From NCBI GenBank assembly GCA_002084535.1, contig NBLI01000102.1:1-6368 (forward strand): a stretch of DNA of 6,368 bases. The letters run 5' to 3'. Both the position numbers and the translations under genes were made by a program. A model generated the notes under the pieces. That model was not told the DNA's origin and made no database searches. It worked only from the letters and a program-made list of their open reading frames with translations. Below are positions 1-6,368 of this stretch, piece after piece. This DNA is from Candidatus Zhuqueibacterota bacterium 4572_119. Its GTDB lineage: Bacteria > Zhuqueibacterota > Zhuqueibacteria > Thermofontimicrobiales > Thermofontimicrobiaceae. Numbering within the stretch: the first letter of the stretch is position 1; each line of letters begins with the position of its first letter.

Positions 1-829
1 TATATTTCCTGCCGAGATTATCAATTTTTACTGCGTTCACGTAACTGGAAGGAAGCCCATCTTCGTAATTATAAGAATACCAGACACCGTCTTGCAGCAT
101 TGACAAACTGTTTTTTGTGGCGCACCAGATTTTGCCGGAATTGTCTTTGCTGAGACTGATTATTTTTTTACTTCTTATTTTGTCAAAATAGTCAAATGTT
201 GAATATTCAGCGCGGTTGTTTTCGCGGTCGAATTTACATAGACCGTTTACAGTGCCAATCCATTTATTTCCGTCGTTATCTATTATCATACATTTAACCG
301 TATCAGATGGGAGGGACTCATTTCCTGAAAATGGCGCCCACTTCTTTTTTCGCTCTTCAAGGCATAATCCCTTATTTGTACATGCCCATAATTTGCCGTT
401 ATCGTCTTTGTAAATTGAATTGATAAAATCGTCGGTTAAGCCAAAATCCATATTGGCGTAAATGTTTATCCCCGTGCTGCCAATAATATTTATTCCTTCG
501 TTAGTTGCCAAAAGAACATCGCGGGAACTATTGTCCAGAACAAGTATATCGTTTATCATATTTCCGCTCAATCCATTCCAGACATTAAAATCAGGTTTCC
601 ATCCATCTTTGTCAAAGATTCGTAATCCTTTTTGAGTCCCCACATATAAAAAGTCTTGCTTCTGGTCATACTCGATGGCTGTTAGCATTTTATATTTTAT
701 AAAGTCTATTTGAAAAAGATCAAAAGTATCCTTATAGGCATCCCATCGCAGCAGTCCATCGTCTGTTCCCAGCCAAAGCAGAGAGTCCTGGAATTCAATG
801 CAGTGCACGCGGTTTAGCAATACAGGATC
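1..829 (-). repeat. Beta-propeller with Reg_prop-type blades (six complete, seventh started)
   Basis: From residue about 1127 to the edge, a motif recurs every 41-45 residues: LLWLGTDDGLLRWD (1143), FLYVGTQKGLRIFD (1186), VLLATNEGINII (1231), KLWACTNKGLC (1272), KWIGTVNGLCKFD (1315), KIWCATKNSLSML (1359), with RKY beginning the next at 1400. Between them lie segments such as FGLTDDFINSIYKDDNG and DGLPSSYVNAVKIDNLG, the two-component-regulator-propeller (Reg_prop) consensus. These blades occur in hybrid two-component sensors and in secreted proteins. In this context, after OmpA domains, the propeller should be periplasmic and probably serves as a binding platform. Whether more blades or other domains follow cannot be seen. 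Confidence 0.88.
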
Positions 830-3800
830 AATCTCGATTTGTTCAACTGTTTCCTCCTCGGTTTGCTCCGTGGTTTGAACCGTATCATTTTGTGCGGCAA
901 CCTGTTTAAGCGAGTCAGCCGTTTGTGAGGATGTCAGGGATGAGTCAACCAGAGTATCCGCGACAACTTTTACGGAATCAAGAAACGTTGAGTCGATCTT
1001 CGAGGTTTCAGTCGTGTCCTGGTAAAAGCCAACACTTTGGGTGCTGGCTAACAAAATTGGATTTTCAGATGAATTGTTGAACATTTCTGAAAATCGGACC
1101 GATTTTTGGCTGGTTTCACCTGAGGCAACTTTTAGTTCTGAAATATCATTTTCCGCGTATTTGGGAAAAGTGATCGATTGATACCAGGGATGAAAAGTGA
1201 TGTTTTTTTCAATTTGTAATGGTGGTTTTTCATAGGTTTCTTTGCGATATATTTCAATATCAACCCGCCGGTTGAGTGTACGACCCTGGGGTGAATCATT
1301 ATCGCCATAGACAATGTTTTTGGCAACTAACGGATAATTTTCGCCTTTACCAAAAGAATAAACCTTTTGCTTTTCTTCATCAGTTTTTACCAAAGGATTG
1401 TCAATTCGTAATTTTAATTTTTCTTTTAAGCTGTCAGTAAGGCTATAATCAAAGTCAATGATTTTTGCCAGCCAGTTTGCCAATTCCATGGCTCTTTCTG
1501 ATGATAAGTCATTATTTCTTTCTTCGGTTCCGATTACATCGGTGTGCCCATAAAACCTGACGCGTATTCTGGGATCTTTTTTCATCATCGCTTCAACCTG
1601 GTCAAGCTGCTCCAAATAAAACTCGTGGAGCGGCGCGACTTTGTTAAATTTTGCCAGGGCAAATATCCGTTTTTCTTTGACAATAATGTCCCGCTCGATA
1701 TAAAATTGTTTCATCGGGGATTCATACCTTTTTCCATTTTTGTCTATCAGGGTCGTCCAGTAAAAAAATGATTTATTAAATGCGATCATCATACCATTGT
1801 CTTTTATTCCGTCCCACTCGATGTCAAAATTTATGTTTTCTGTTTCAGGTATTGAGTTGTAACTTATGACCTTTATTGGATACGGATCATCTTCATTATC
1901 ACGGATATGGATTGTCAAATTATCCAGCGGAATTGAGGAGTTAAATTCACAGTTGAAAACAATTTTTTCAGAAAGAATTTCGTTTTTCTTTCGTAGGATT
2001 AATCTTGGAGCGAAAAATCTTTTATCATATTCTAACCTTTTTGTGGTGGGTAAATTACCGGGAAGTTGAATTTCCACACGCCGGTTTTCTTCATTCAACA
2101 TGAATAGTTCAGCAGGATCAACCTGTCTTGATCTGCGTTCCAGCCGTAACGTCGCGTCATTATGTGTTGTTGAAATAACAACTTGTGATTCCCGCGCCCC
2201 ATATTCAATTAATTTTTGTTTTACAAATAATGATCTGAGGGTCGAAAGTTTTTTATTATCGATTTGCTCTGGTTCAGACGATAGGTCAACGAATCCTTTT
2301 AACACAATTTTTAAACCAGGGTAATCTTTGCGCAATCTTTTCCCGAATAACTTGAGCAGCGAGTCCGGCTCAGTTTCATTTTTTGTTTTTGATTTCGCTG
2401 AAAATTCGACGCTGCCTGCTTCAAAAAATACATAGGGGATTGTAGGCAGTTCAATATTTTCGTAACGCAGCTCTTCAAGTTTAATGGTGTCTTGTGGTGC
2501 AATTTTTCCGTATAGGATGGTATTGAATTTTTCAGTAAGTATATTATTATTTTCATCTCTTTCTTCAATGTTATTTTTAAAATCTGTAATTAAACAAATT
2601 TTATGTTTTCCTAATTTATCAGCAATCCACTTGCCGCCAAATTTAAATGTGTCAGTCGGAGCGAGAGATGAAACAATTTCTGAACAAATTATTCTGGAAT
2701 CAGTGCTGTCGTAAAGTGCGATTTCACAGGGCTGCTCTATTTTGCCCACAATTCGCGCCGACAAAGTCCCCTGGTATTTTGAATTGCTGATGAAATCAAC
2801 CGGTTCAAATTGTATGGAGAGCGGAATTAGATCAGGCAAATTTCTGTTGCTGAATTTTCCGATGATGTCGCTCCCAGTAGCAATGATCGTATTGAAGCTG
2901 CGGTTATAAGCGATCACTGCCCAGTAGAAATCTTCAACATCTGTTTCATGCTCAAATGTAAACCTGGCTTTTGTGTCTTGTGTTAACCGATAAAACAGCA
3001 GGTCAGGATCAGTTGTACCCCTGGTTAAATTTTTAATAATTTTTTTAGCATCATTGACAGTTTGATTTAATTTGGCATAACTGGTATCAACAGCTACAAA
3101 ATATTTAATGCGCTGGTGTTCATCGCAATCTGAAGTTTTCTGCCATGTTAGGAGATATTCGGTTTTACTTTTAAATTGGCTGAACATTTTAGGGGACAAC
3201 CTCTTGAATGGCTCTGGTCCCGTTGGTCTGATAATAAAACCGCCAGTGTTGGCATTGCCAAGTACTTCTGTGTTATAATTGTTAAGCGCGTAATCCATTT
3301 CCGAATAATAAGTCCCTTGAGATACTGTGCCAATGTCGAAACCATACCCTACGCTGAATGATAATTTACCAAGGTCCTCATCAAGCGCGCGATAGCCACC
3401 GCGCAATCCCATCCGGTGGGCGCCCAGGTGCAGCCAATATTCAAAACCCATGTTGTGTTTTATTTCGTCATCTTTGGGAATTGAAAGGTCGTAAGAAAGT
3501 ATAAAATCCTGGTTGTCGGTTAGCATGAGTTTTATCGCTGTTCCAAGCCGGGTTCGATAGGGAAGACCTTCTTTGCTTTCAATGAATTTTACTTTTTTTA
3601 AGGTTTTATTTTGAAATGCTGCTCCGGCAGACCATGTAATACGATGGCTGATGTCAGTTCGAAAGAGAATACCCAGATCAACACCATGAGCATGGGATGT
3701 ATAACCGGCAAGCCTGTTCTGAATGTATTTGTAATTCATGCCAATTGACAGCTTTTCAGAAATGAAATCCAACCGGTAAGCAAATGGAAGTATAACAGCC

Positions 3801-4207
3801 AGATCAGAAACGTCAGCGGCATTTACCGATGGCATTTGACCGTTTGTGCTGTCCCAGTTGTCTGTAATTCCAAGATGCAATAATCCAATTCCCAGTGCGA
3901 CTCTTTTGGAAAAAAGTCCGCTGAATTGATGAGAATAAAAAAGTGAGTAATATTCAAAATCGTTGAATAATTTTTGATAGTTCAAGCCCAGTTCCCAGCG
4001 CCGGATAAATCCCAATCCCGCTGGGTTCCAGTAAATTGCGTTGACGTCATCGCTTAAGCCGGTAAATGCAGAACCCATACCCACGGCTCGAGTTCCTGCT
4101 CCTAATTTCAGAAAAGTGGCGCCGGTTGTGCCAAAATCCTGGGAAGTTGCTATTGTGTTTAGAGAAAGAAGGATAAATATGACCAAAAATATTTTAATAT
4201 TTCTCAT
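1..4207 (-). CDS. Giant multidomain outer-membrane protein: PorV/PorQ-like barrel, CARDB-like, two OmpA-like domains, beta-propeller (3' end missing)
   Basis: The frame runs from ATG at 4207 to the window edge without a stop: 1402 complete codons, with the C-terminus outside. The start is supported by an AAGAGG ribosome binding site five bases upstream and by a signal peptide directly after it. Domain order by residue: signal peptide 1-22, PorV/PorQ-like barrel about 23-325, FnIII-like about 330-445, CARDB-like about 457-561, OmpA-like 1 about 591-716, Ig/FlgD-like about 724-842, OmpA-like 2 about 846-988, acidic linker about 1024-1122, propeller from about 1127. Known family roles place the barrel in the outer membrane and the OmpA domains on peptidoglycan. 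A combined anchoring or docking role is inference. It follows the upstream repeat-protein gene after a 20-base gap, probably in the same operon. I know no named gene with this order. The protein could equally be a structural scaffold or a secretion-related component. Coding status is very secure; function is open. Confidence 0.95.
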   Translation of the reverse strand, partial: MRNIKIFLVIFILLSLNTIATSQDFGTTGATFLKLGAGTRAVGMGSAFTGLSDDVNAIYWNPAGLGFIRRWELGLNYQKLFNDFEYYSLFYSHQFSGLFSKRVALGIGLLHLGITDNWDSTNGQMPSVNAADVSDLAVILPFAYRLDFISEKLSIGMNYKYIQNRLAGYTSHAHGVDLGILFRTDISHRITWSAGAAFQNKTLKKVKFIESKEGLPYRTRLGTAIKLMLTDNQDFILSYDLSIPKDDEIKHNMGFEYWLHLGAHRMGLRGGYRALDEDLGKLSFSVGYGFDIGTVSQGTYYSEMDYALNNYNTEVLGNANTGGFIIRPTGPEPFKRLSPKMFSQFKSKTEYLLTWQKTSDCDEHQRIKYFVAVDTSYAKLNQTVNDAKKIIKNLTRGTTDPDLLFYRLTQDTKARFTFEHETDVEDFYWAVIAYNRSFNTIIATGSDIIGKFSNRNLPDLIPLSIQFEPVDFISNSKYQGTLSARIVGKIEQPCEIALYDSTDSRIICSEIVSSLAPTDTFKFGGKWIADKLGKHKICLITDFKNNIEERDENNNILTEKFNTILYGKIAPQDTIKLEELRYENIELPTIPYVFFEAGSVEFSAKSKTKNETEPDSLLKLFGKRLRKDYPGLKIVLKGFVDLSSEPEQIDNKKLSTLRSLFVKQKLIEYGARESQVVISTTHNDATLRLERRSRQVDPAELFMLNEENRRVEIQLPGNLPTTKRLEYDKRFFAPRLILRKKNEILSEKIVFNCEFNSSIPLDNLTIHIRDNEDDPYPIKVISYNSIPETENINFDIEWDGIKDNGMMIAFNKSFFYWTTLIDKNGKRYESPMKQFYIERDIIVKEKRIFALAKFNKVAPLHEFYLEQLDQVEAMMKKDPRIRVRFYGHTDVIGTEERNNDLSSERAMELANWLAKIIDFDYSLTDSLKEKLKLRIDNPLVKTDEEKQKVYSFGKGENYPLVAKNIVYGDNDSPQGRTLNRRVDIEIYRKETYEKPPLQIEKNITFHPWYQSITFPKYAENDISELKVASGETSQKSVRFSEMFNNSSENPILLASTQSVGFYQDTTETSKIDSTFLDSVKVVADTLVDSSLTSSQTADSLKQVAAQNDTVQTTEQTEEETVEQIEIDPVLLNRVHCIEFQDSLLWLGTDDGLLRWDAYKDTFDLFQIDFIKYKMLTAIEYDQKQDFLYVGTQKGLRIFDKDGWKPDFNVWNGLSGNMINDILVLDNSSRDVLLATNEGINIIGSTGINIYANMDFGLTDDFINSIYKDDNGKLWACTNKGLCLEERKKKWAPFSGNESLPSDTVKCMIIDNDGNKWIGTVNGLCKFDRENNRAEYSTFDYFDKIRSKKIISLSKDNSGKIWCATKNSLSMLQDGVWYSYNYEDGLPSSYVNAVKIDNLGRKY
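842..1138 (-). other. Acidic Ser/Thr/Gln-rich linker
   Basis: Residues about 1024-1122 contain mostly Ser, Thr, Asp, Glu, Gln and Val with no domain motif. Examples are QDTTETSKIDS (1063-1073), DSSLTSSQTADSLKQ (1088-1102) and TTEQTEEETVEQIEID (1112-1127). It is probably a flexible or disordered tether between the cell-wall-bound OmpA domain and the propeller. Confidence 0.75.
1244..1672 (-). other. OmpA-like peptidoglycan-binding domain 2 (canonical)
   Basis: Residues about 846-988. It carries the complete OmpA C-terminal signature: a helix (FYLEQLDQVEAMMKKDP, 863-879), then RFYGHTDVIGTEERNNDLSS (884-903), then ERAMELANWL (904-913). The closing strand is GRTLNRRVDIEI (975-986). The peptidoglycan-contact residues D890 (in GHTD) and R905 (in LSSER) are in place. 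An insert of roughly 45 residues (about 917-960, lysine and glutamate rich) lies between the arginine helix and the closing strand. This domain is expected to hold the protein to the cell wall in the periplasm. Confidence 0.93.
1682..2038 (-). other. Ig-like / FlgD-like domain between the two OmpA domains
   Basis: Residues about 724-842. The segment IVFNCEFNSSIPLDNLTIHI (749-768) looks like Ig-type strands. The second half, EWDGIKDNGMMIA (797-809) followed by FYWTTLIDKNGKRYES (815-830), matches the WDG-x-NG-x-DxxGxxxxS pattern of FlgD-type Ig domains. It spaces the two OmpA domains apart. The call rests on motifs only. Confidence 0.6.
2060..2437 (-). other. OmpA-like peptidoglycan-binding domain 1 (diverged)
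   Basis: Residues about 591-716. It starts with YVFFEAGSVEFS (592-603), the usual first strand of OmpA C-terminal domains, and closes with NRRVEI (708-713). The central GHTD motif is replaced by GFVD (638-641). The aspartate (D641) and the LSxxR arginine (R658, in LSTLR) known to contact diaminopimelate in OmpA-family domains are both present, so binding may be retained. Insertions before the final strand make it somewhat longer than a standard domain. Confidence 0.82.
2525..2839 (-). other. CARDB-like domain
   Basis: Residues about 457-561. It opens with LPDLIPLSIQFEP (457-469) and continues with IALYDSTDSRIICSEIVSSL (495-514), then KWIADKLGKHKICLITD (526-542). It ends with NNIEERDENNN (545-555), the acidic/asparagine signature at the end of CARDB (cell adhesion related domain found in bacteria) modules. 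CARDB domains are Ig-like beta-sandwiches found in secreted and surface proteins, where they act as spacers or adhesion modules. Confidence 0.72.
2873..3220 (-). other. FnIII-like beta-sandwich domain
   Basis: Residues about 330-445. The pattern YLLTWQKT (351-358), then IKYFVAVDTS (367-376), and later DFYWAVIAYNRS (426-437) follows the strand logic of fibronectin type III modules, with a tryptophan in the B strand and YW.V.AYN in the F strand. An extra segment of about 40 residues containing a lysine-rich helix-like stretch (DAKKIIKNL, 386-394) lies between the strands, so this is an unusual or elaborated version. It directly follows the barrel and probably projects into the periplasm. The assignment rests on pattern only. 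Confidence 0.5.
3233..4141 (-). other. PorV/PorQ-like outer-membrane beta-barrel domain
   Basis: Residues about 23-325. The mature N-terminus carries the family's hallmark: a GATFLKLGAGTRAVGMG stretch (29-45), then SAFTGLSDD (46-54), then YWNPAGLG (59-66). The NPAGL motif is shared with the wider FadL-like barrel group. Alternating aromatic and polar strands follow, with typical segments such as VALGIGLLHLG (103-113), LSIGMNYKYI (153-162), GFEYWLHLGAHRMGLRGGYR (254-273) and SFSVGYGFDIG (283-293). The end reads MDYALNN...LGNANTGGFIIR (304-327), resembling the closing strand of PorV/PorQ proteins. The length of about 300 residues fits a full barrel. In T9SS organisms PorV shuttles cargo, but the family is broader than that, so T9SS function should not be assumed. 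Confidence 0.87.
4142..4207 (-). other. Signal peptide of the giant outer-membrane protein
   Basis: Residues 1-22 have a short basic start (MRNIK), a hydrophobic core (IFLVIFILLSL) and a small polar end (NTIATS) before Gln23-Asp-Phe. This is a standard Sec signal peptide. The likely cleavage is after Ser22; Ala20 and Ser22 would occupy positions -3 and -1. There is no lipobox cysteine, so it is not a lipoprotein signal. Confidence 0.88.
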
Positions 4208-4212
4208 TTTTA

Positions 4213-4218
4213 CCTCTT
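4213..4218 (-). promoter_or_regulatory. Ribosome binding site of the giant outer-membrane protein
   Basis: On the minus strand AAGAGG lies five bases before ATG at 4207, inside the 20-base gap after the upstream stop codon. It fits a Shine-Dalgarno sequence and fixes the start. The gap is too short for a separate promoter plus terminator, which supports transcription from upstream. Confidence 0.75.
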
Positions 4219-4227
4219 GAATTTTAT

Positions 4228-6368
4228 TTACCTGACGACAATAACCTTTTTAATACCCTGATAAAATTTTGTGTATGCATGAATGAAATATACACCACTC
4301 GATACGGGCATATTTTGCTTGTTGTCCCCGTACCAATCGAATAAATAGGTATCGCCTTTTTCCACTGAGCCGGAATGGATCGTTTTGATGAACTCGCCGG
4401 CTAAATTATATACTTTGATGTCCAGATCACCAAAGTCGCTGGATTTGAACGTAACCACCAGGGGAAGTTCACCCGGCTCCACAATATTTTTATCCAAAAA
4501 TAAATCAGCTACTGCTGGGTCAAAATAGACATCCCGCACCAGACTCCGCGAAACGTCATCTCCTCCTTCAAATGAAATGGTGGACAAAAAATCCAATCTA
4601 AAGTGATTATGAACATGAGAAGGTAATTCTTTGAAAGAATGGACACGCAAACCCACCTGGATTGTATTATCATAGTTTGGCTCCAGGTCTCCAAGATCGA
4701 TTTGTCCTGTTGAGCTTGAAGAATCAGAAAAAACATACTTGCTGCCGTTTAAAATATAATAATTCAAATCCGTGTATTCGGGGCGTTCAATAGTTAAAAC
4801 AGCGTTCCTGGCGGGATAATTGCCATTGTTATAAACCGGAATGGAGTAGTCCAACATGGTATTTAATGACGGCGAAGCCGGGTTGCAGGTAATGTTACCG
4901 ATTGAAACATCAACATTCACATTGGTAGTGATGGTTTTTTGTTTGGAATCCTGAGCCCAGTCAAAATCATAATCAGGTAATGAAATTAAGCCTGTTATAA
5001 TTACAGTGTAATCCCTAACGTCGGGAATGTTGTCAAATATCAAATCAAATGGGACAGTTGCTGTTTCGTTCATTAATAGGGGAGGTATCGTCCAGCTTAT
5101 TTGGTCTTCTTCTCCCTGAACAATGTTCCCGGTGGCGCTGACGATTTTATAGATTTTGTCGCCACTAATAGCAGCCTGAACTTGTAAACTGTTGTAAGTT
5201 GAAAAGGATGTATTTTGACAGACTAAATTGAATTTTAGGATATCATTTGGCTCAACCATGTATTTGTCATTTTGTTCTTCGATTTCGATTGTTAATTCCG
5301 GGGTTGCGTCAACACTGACCTGGTATGAACTCCTGTTGTCGGTAGAATCGTCATCGCTTTGATTGGGGAAATCCGTTTCTGCAGTTAAAGCCAGATTGTA
5401 ATCATTGTGAGTGTTAATACCATTGAATAGCAATTGAAAGTTTTCGCTTGATGATTCATCTTTGCCCAAAGCTGATAGATTCCAGAAAATACTATCATTT
5501 GTCGCGCTAATAGTTAACGACCCGGGTAATATGGAATAAATTGTATTATTTTCGTTTATCCATAAAAAAACCTTTGCGTCATCAATCATTGGGCTGCTTT
5601 TATTCTCACAGGAAACTGTAAAATACAGTGTCGAGTCCGGGAAGGTTTCATGTCTGTTTTCGGTTTCATTGAGCTTTATTTCCAGATTGGGAGTGCCATC
5701 CAGATAAATTTGCTTTCGCGATTCATTATCACTAAAAAGGCTGGCATTGTTTTCAACGGAATCGATTGTCGCGATCAGTGAAATATTGTAATTATTCATC
5801 ATATCAACCTGATCAAATGTCAGAGTTAAATTGATTGTTTCACTTTGGTTTGGTTCTAAAAGAGGAAGTTCCCATTCAATAAAATTTTGCTGAATGTTTG
5901 CTGTTCCGGTTCCGAAATCCAGTGAGTAGAGATTTGAACCTGGAACCGAGTCATCTATGTAAATCCGGCAACGCGGGTTTTGTAGAGGAATGACCTGGGA
6001 ATTTTCGCATTTGATAGAGAAATTTACAACATCACCAGTGTAAATGGAATTTTTATCTGAATCCAAAAAGATTTTATAATCAGGAGTAGCATCCACAGAA
6101 ATGCTCCACGAATCTGCATTATTTTCTGTGTCGAAGTCAAGGTGATCACCGTCATCCAAATTAACCAGTGTATCAACAAGGGCGTCAAATTGAATGGTGT
6201 AATCTTTTGCTTCGAGAATGTTGTCAAAGGATATATCAAATTCTAATTGGATAGTTTCCTGGGCTGCGAGACCGGTGACTGTCCACATAATTGAGTTACC
6301 CTGAAAAGATCCACTGTGATTGATATTTGAAATTGAGAAAATGTTTGGATTTTCGTTGTCCTCGATTT
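4228..6368 (-). CDS. Secreted repeat protein with tandem beta-sandwich repeats and C-terminal FlgD-like/sorting-like domain (5' end missing)
   Basis: The frame is open to the window edge and ends with TAA at 4228-4230: 712 complete codons plus the stop. The first methionine (ATG at 6288) is not the start, because coding continues upstream of it and it lies in the middle of a repeat (NSIMWTVTGL matches DQISWTIPPL of a later unit). The protein is a chain of extracellular-type beta-sandwich repeats resembling DUF11-like modules, followed by a diverged repeat and an FlgD-like module. It is rich in Asp, Asn, Ser and Thr and has no catalytic motif that I recognise. It is likely secreted or surface-exposed, in a structural or adhesive role. 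The signal peptide would be outside the window. It lies 20 bases upstream of the outer-membrane protein gene, probably in the same operon. Exact family and function are unknown. Confidence 0.94.
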   Translation of the reverse strand, partial: IEDNENPNIFSISNINHSGSFQGNSIMWTVTGLAAQETIQLEFDISFDNILEAKDYTIQFDALVDTLVNLDDGDHLDFDTENNADSWSISVDATPDYKIFLDSDKNSIYTGDVVNFSIKCENSQVIPLQNPRCRIYIDDSVPGSNLYSLDFGTGTANIQQNFIEWELPLLEPNQSETINLTLTFDQVDMMNNYNISLIATIDSVENNASLFSDNESRKQIYLDGTPNLEIKLNETENRHETFPDSTLYFTVSCENKSSPMIDDAKVFLWINENNTIYSILPGSLTISATNDSIFWNLSALGKDESSSENFQLLFNGINTHNDYNLALTAETDFPNQSDDDSTDNRSSYQVSVDATPELTIEIEEQNDKYMVEPNDILKFNLVCQNTSFSTYNSLQVQAAISGDKIYKIVSATGNIVQGEEDQISWTIPPLLMNETATVPFDLIFDNIPDVRDYTVIITGLISLPDYDFDWAQDSKQKTITTNVNVDVSIGNITCNPASPSLNTMLDYSIPVYNNGNYPARNAVLTIERPEYTDLNYYILNGSKYVFSDSSSSTGQIDLGDLEPNYDNTIQVGLRVHSFKELPSHVHNHFRLDFLSTISFEGGDDVSRSLVRDVYFDPAVADLFLDKNIVEPGELPLVVTFKSSDFGDLDIKVYNLAGEFIKTIHSGSVEKGDTYLFDWYGDNKQNMPVSSGVYFIHAYTKFYQGIKKVIVVR
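4231..4518 (-). other. C-terminal FlgD-like Ig / sorting-domain-like module
   Basis: The last 95 or so residues read ADLFLDKNIVEPGE, then LDIKVYNLAGEFIKTIHSG, DTYLFDWYGDNKQNMPV, SSGVYFIHAYT and KKVIVVR. This is the FlgD-type Ig pattern (KVYNLAGE.I.T, W.G.N..G..V.SGVYF) that caps many secreted proteins in FCB-group and related candidate phyla. It resembles type IX secretion type A sorting domains, which share the GVYF...KK.IV ending. Whether it is cleaved and used for sorting is inference. Confidence 0.8.
4519..4926 (-). other. Diverged fourth beta-sandwich unit
   Basis: It begins with TNVNVDVSIGNI at the expected 130-codon step and keeps the general plan: DYSIPVYNNGN for the cysteine strand, IDLGDLEPNYDNTIQVGLRV for the tryptophan strand and its sequel. 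The conserved strand cysteine and the SVDATP opening are lost. The NNGN turn is closer to the common CARDB/DUF11 consensus. It ends near DVYFDPAVADL, where the C-terminal module begins. Confidence 0.7.
4927..6099 (-). repeat. Three tandem beta-sandwich repeats of about 130 residues
   Basis: Unit starts are marked by SVDATPDYKI (6099), YLDGTPNLEI (5706) and SVDATPELTI (5316), spaced 131 and 130 codons apart. Each unit then has a Gly/Pro-Asp turn, a strand ending in a cysteine (NFSIKCEN, YFTVSCEN, KFNLVCQN), later a tryptophan strand (IEWELPLL, IFWNLSAL, ISWTIPPL) and a closing strand (NYNISLIA, DYNLALTA, DYTVIITG). The sequence from 6368 to 6100 is the second half of a preceding unit of the same kind (IMWTVTGL, DYTIQFDA). 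The protein repeat is clear while the DNA has diverged, so the duplication is old. Confidence 0.9.

Noticed and set aside
216..413. Plus-strand open frames of 60-76 codons across the left gene (216-413, 1544-1771, 1866-2069, 2100-2324, 2484-2714, 3176-3361)
   Set aside because: They lie antisense inside a strongly supported minus-strand coding frame, have no recognisable motifs and look like chance openings.
1..829. Hybrid two-component sensor kinase, suggested by Reg_prop blades
   Set aside because: The same polypeptide starts with an outer-membrane barrel and OmpA domains, and no transmembrane or kinase motif is visible. The kinase reading is unlikely, though the end is not in view.
4208..4227. 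Separate promoter or terminator between the two genes
   Set aside because: The gap is only 20 bases, mostly taken by the ribosome binding site, with no hairpin and T-run.
6024..6239. Short minus-strand frames 6024-6239, 4509-4736, 3148-3345, 2311-2568 and 1132-1326
   Set aside because: They overlap the two long genes in another frame of the same strand. Their translations show no domain, while the long frames show continuous repeat and domain motifs.
6286..6288. ATG at 6288 as the start of the repeat protein
   Set aside because: The frame continues open to 6368 and the upstream residues (NINHSGSFQGNSI) continue the same repeat. The Met lies inside a conserved strand, so it is internal.

Overview
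The window holds two large genes, both on the minus strand and both cut by the window edges. A 20-base gap separates them, so they look co-transcribed. All motifs point to extracytoplasmic proteins of an AT-rich Gram-negative bacterium. The combination of a PorV/PorQ-type outer-membrane barrel, OmpA peptidoglycan-binding domains, CARDB-like and FlgD-like Ig domains and a Reg_prop-type propeller suggests the Fibrobacteres-Chlorobi-Bacteroidetes (FCB) superphylum or a neighbouring candidate phylum. The phylum cannot be fixed from the sequence alone.

Right part (6368 down to 4228): the 3' portion of a secreted repeat protein. It shows one partial and three clear units of a beta-sandwich repeat with a period of about 130 residues. 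These are followed by a diverged fourth unit and a C-terminal FlgD-like / sorting-domain-like module ending in VIVVR. The 5' end lies beyond the window.

Left part (4207 down to 1): one uninterrupted reading frame of 1402 codons that is still open at the window edge. Hand translation found no stop. The protein reads signal peptide, PorV/PorQ-like beta-barrel, FnIII-like domain, CARDB-like domain, OmpA-like domain 1, Ig/FlgD-like domain, OmpA-like domain 2, acidic Ser/Thr/Gln linker, and a beta-propeller of at least six blades with a seventh starting at the edge.

How they may work together (inference): the giant protein would sit in the outer membrane by its barrel, grip peptidoglycan with its OmpA domains and carry a propeller as a docking platform. 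The upstream repeat protein could be its surface partner or cargo. In type IX secretion (T9SS), PorV is a barrel and PorE combines a propeller with an OmpA domain. Here comparable parts are joined in one polypeptide, which is the main point of interest. No RNA gene, mobile element, CRISPR array or long non-coding stretch was seen.
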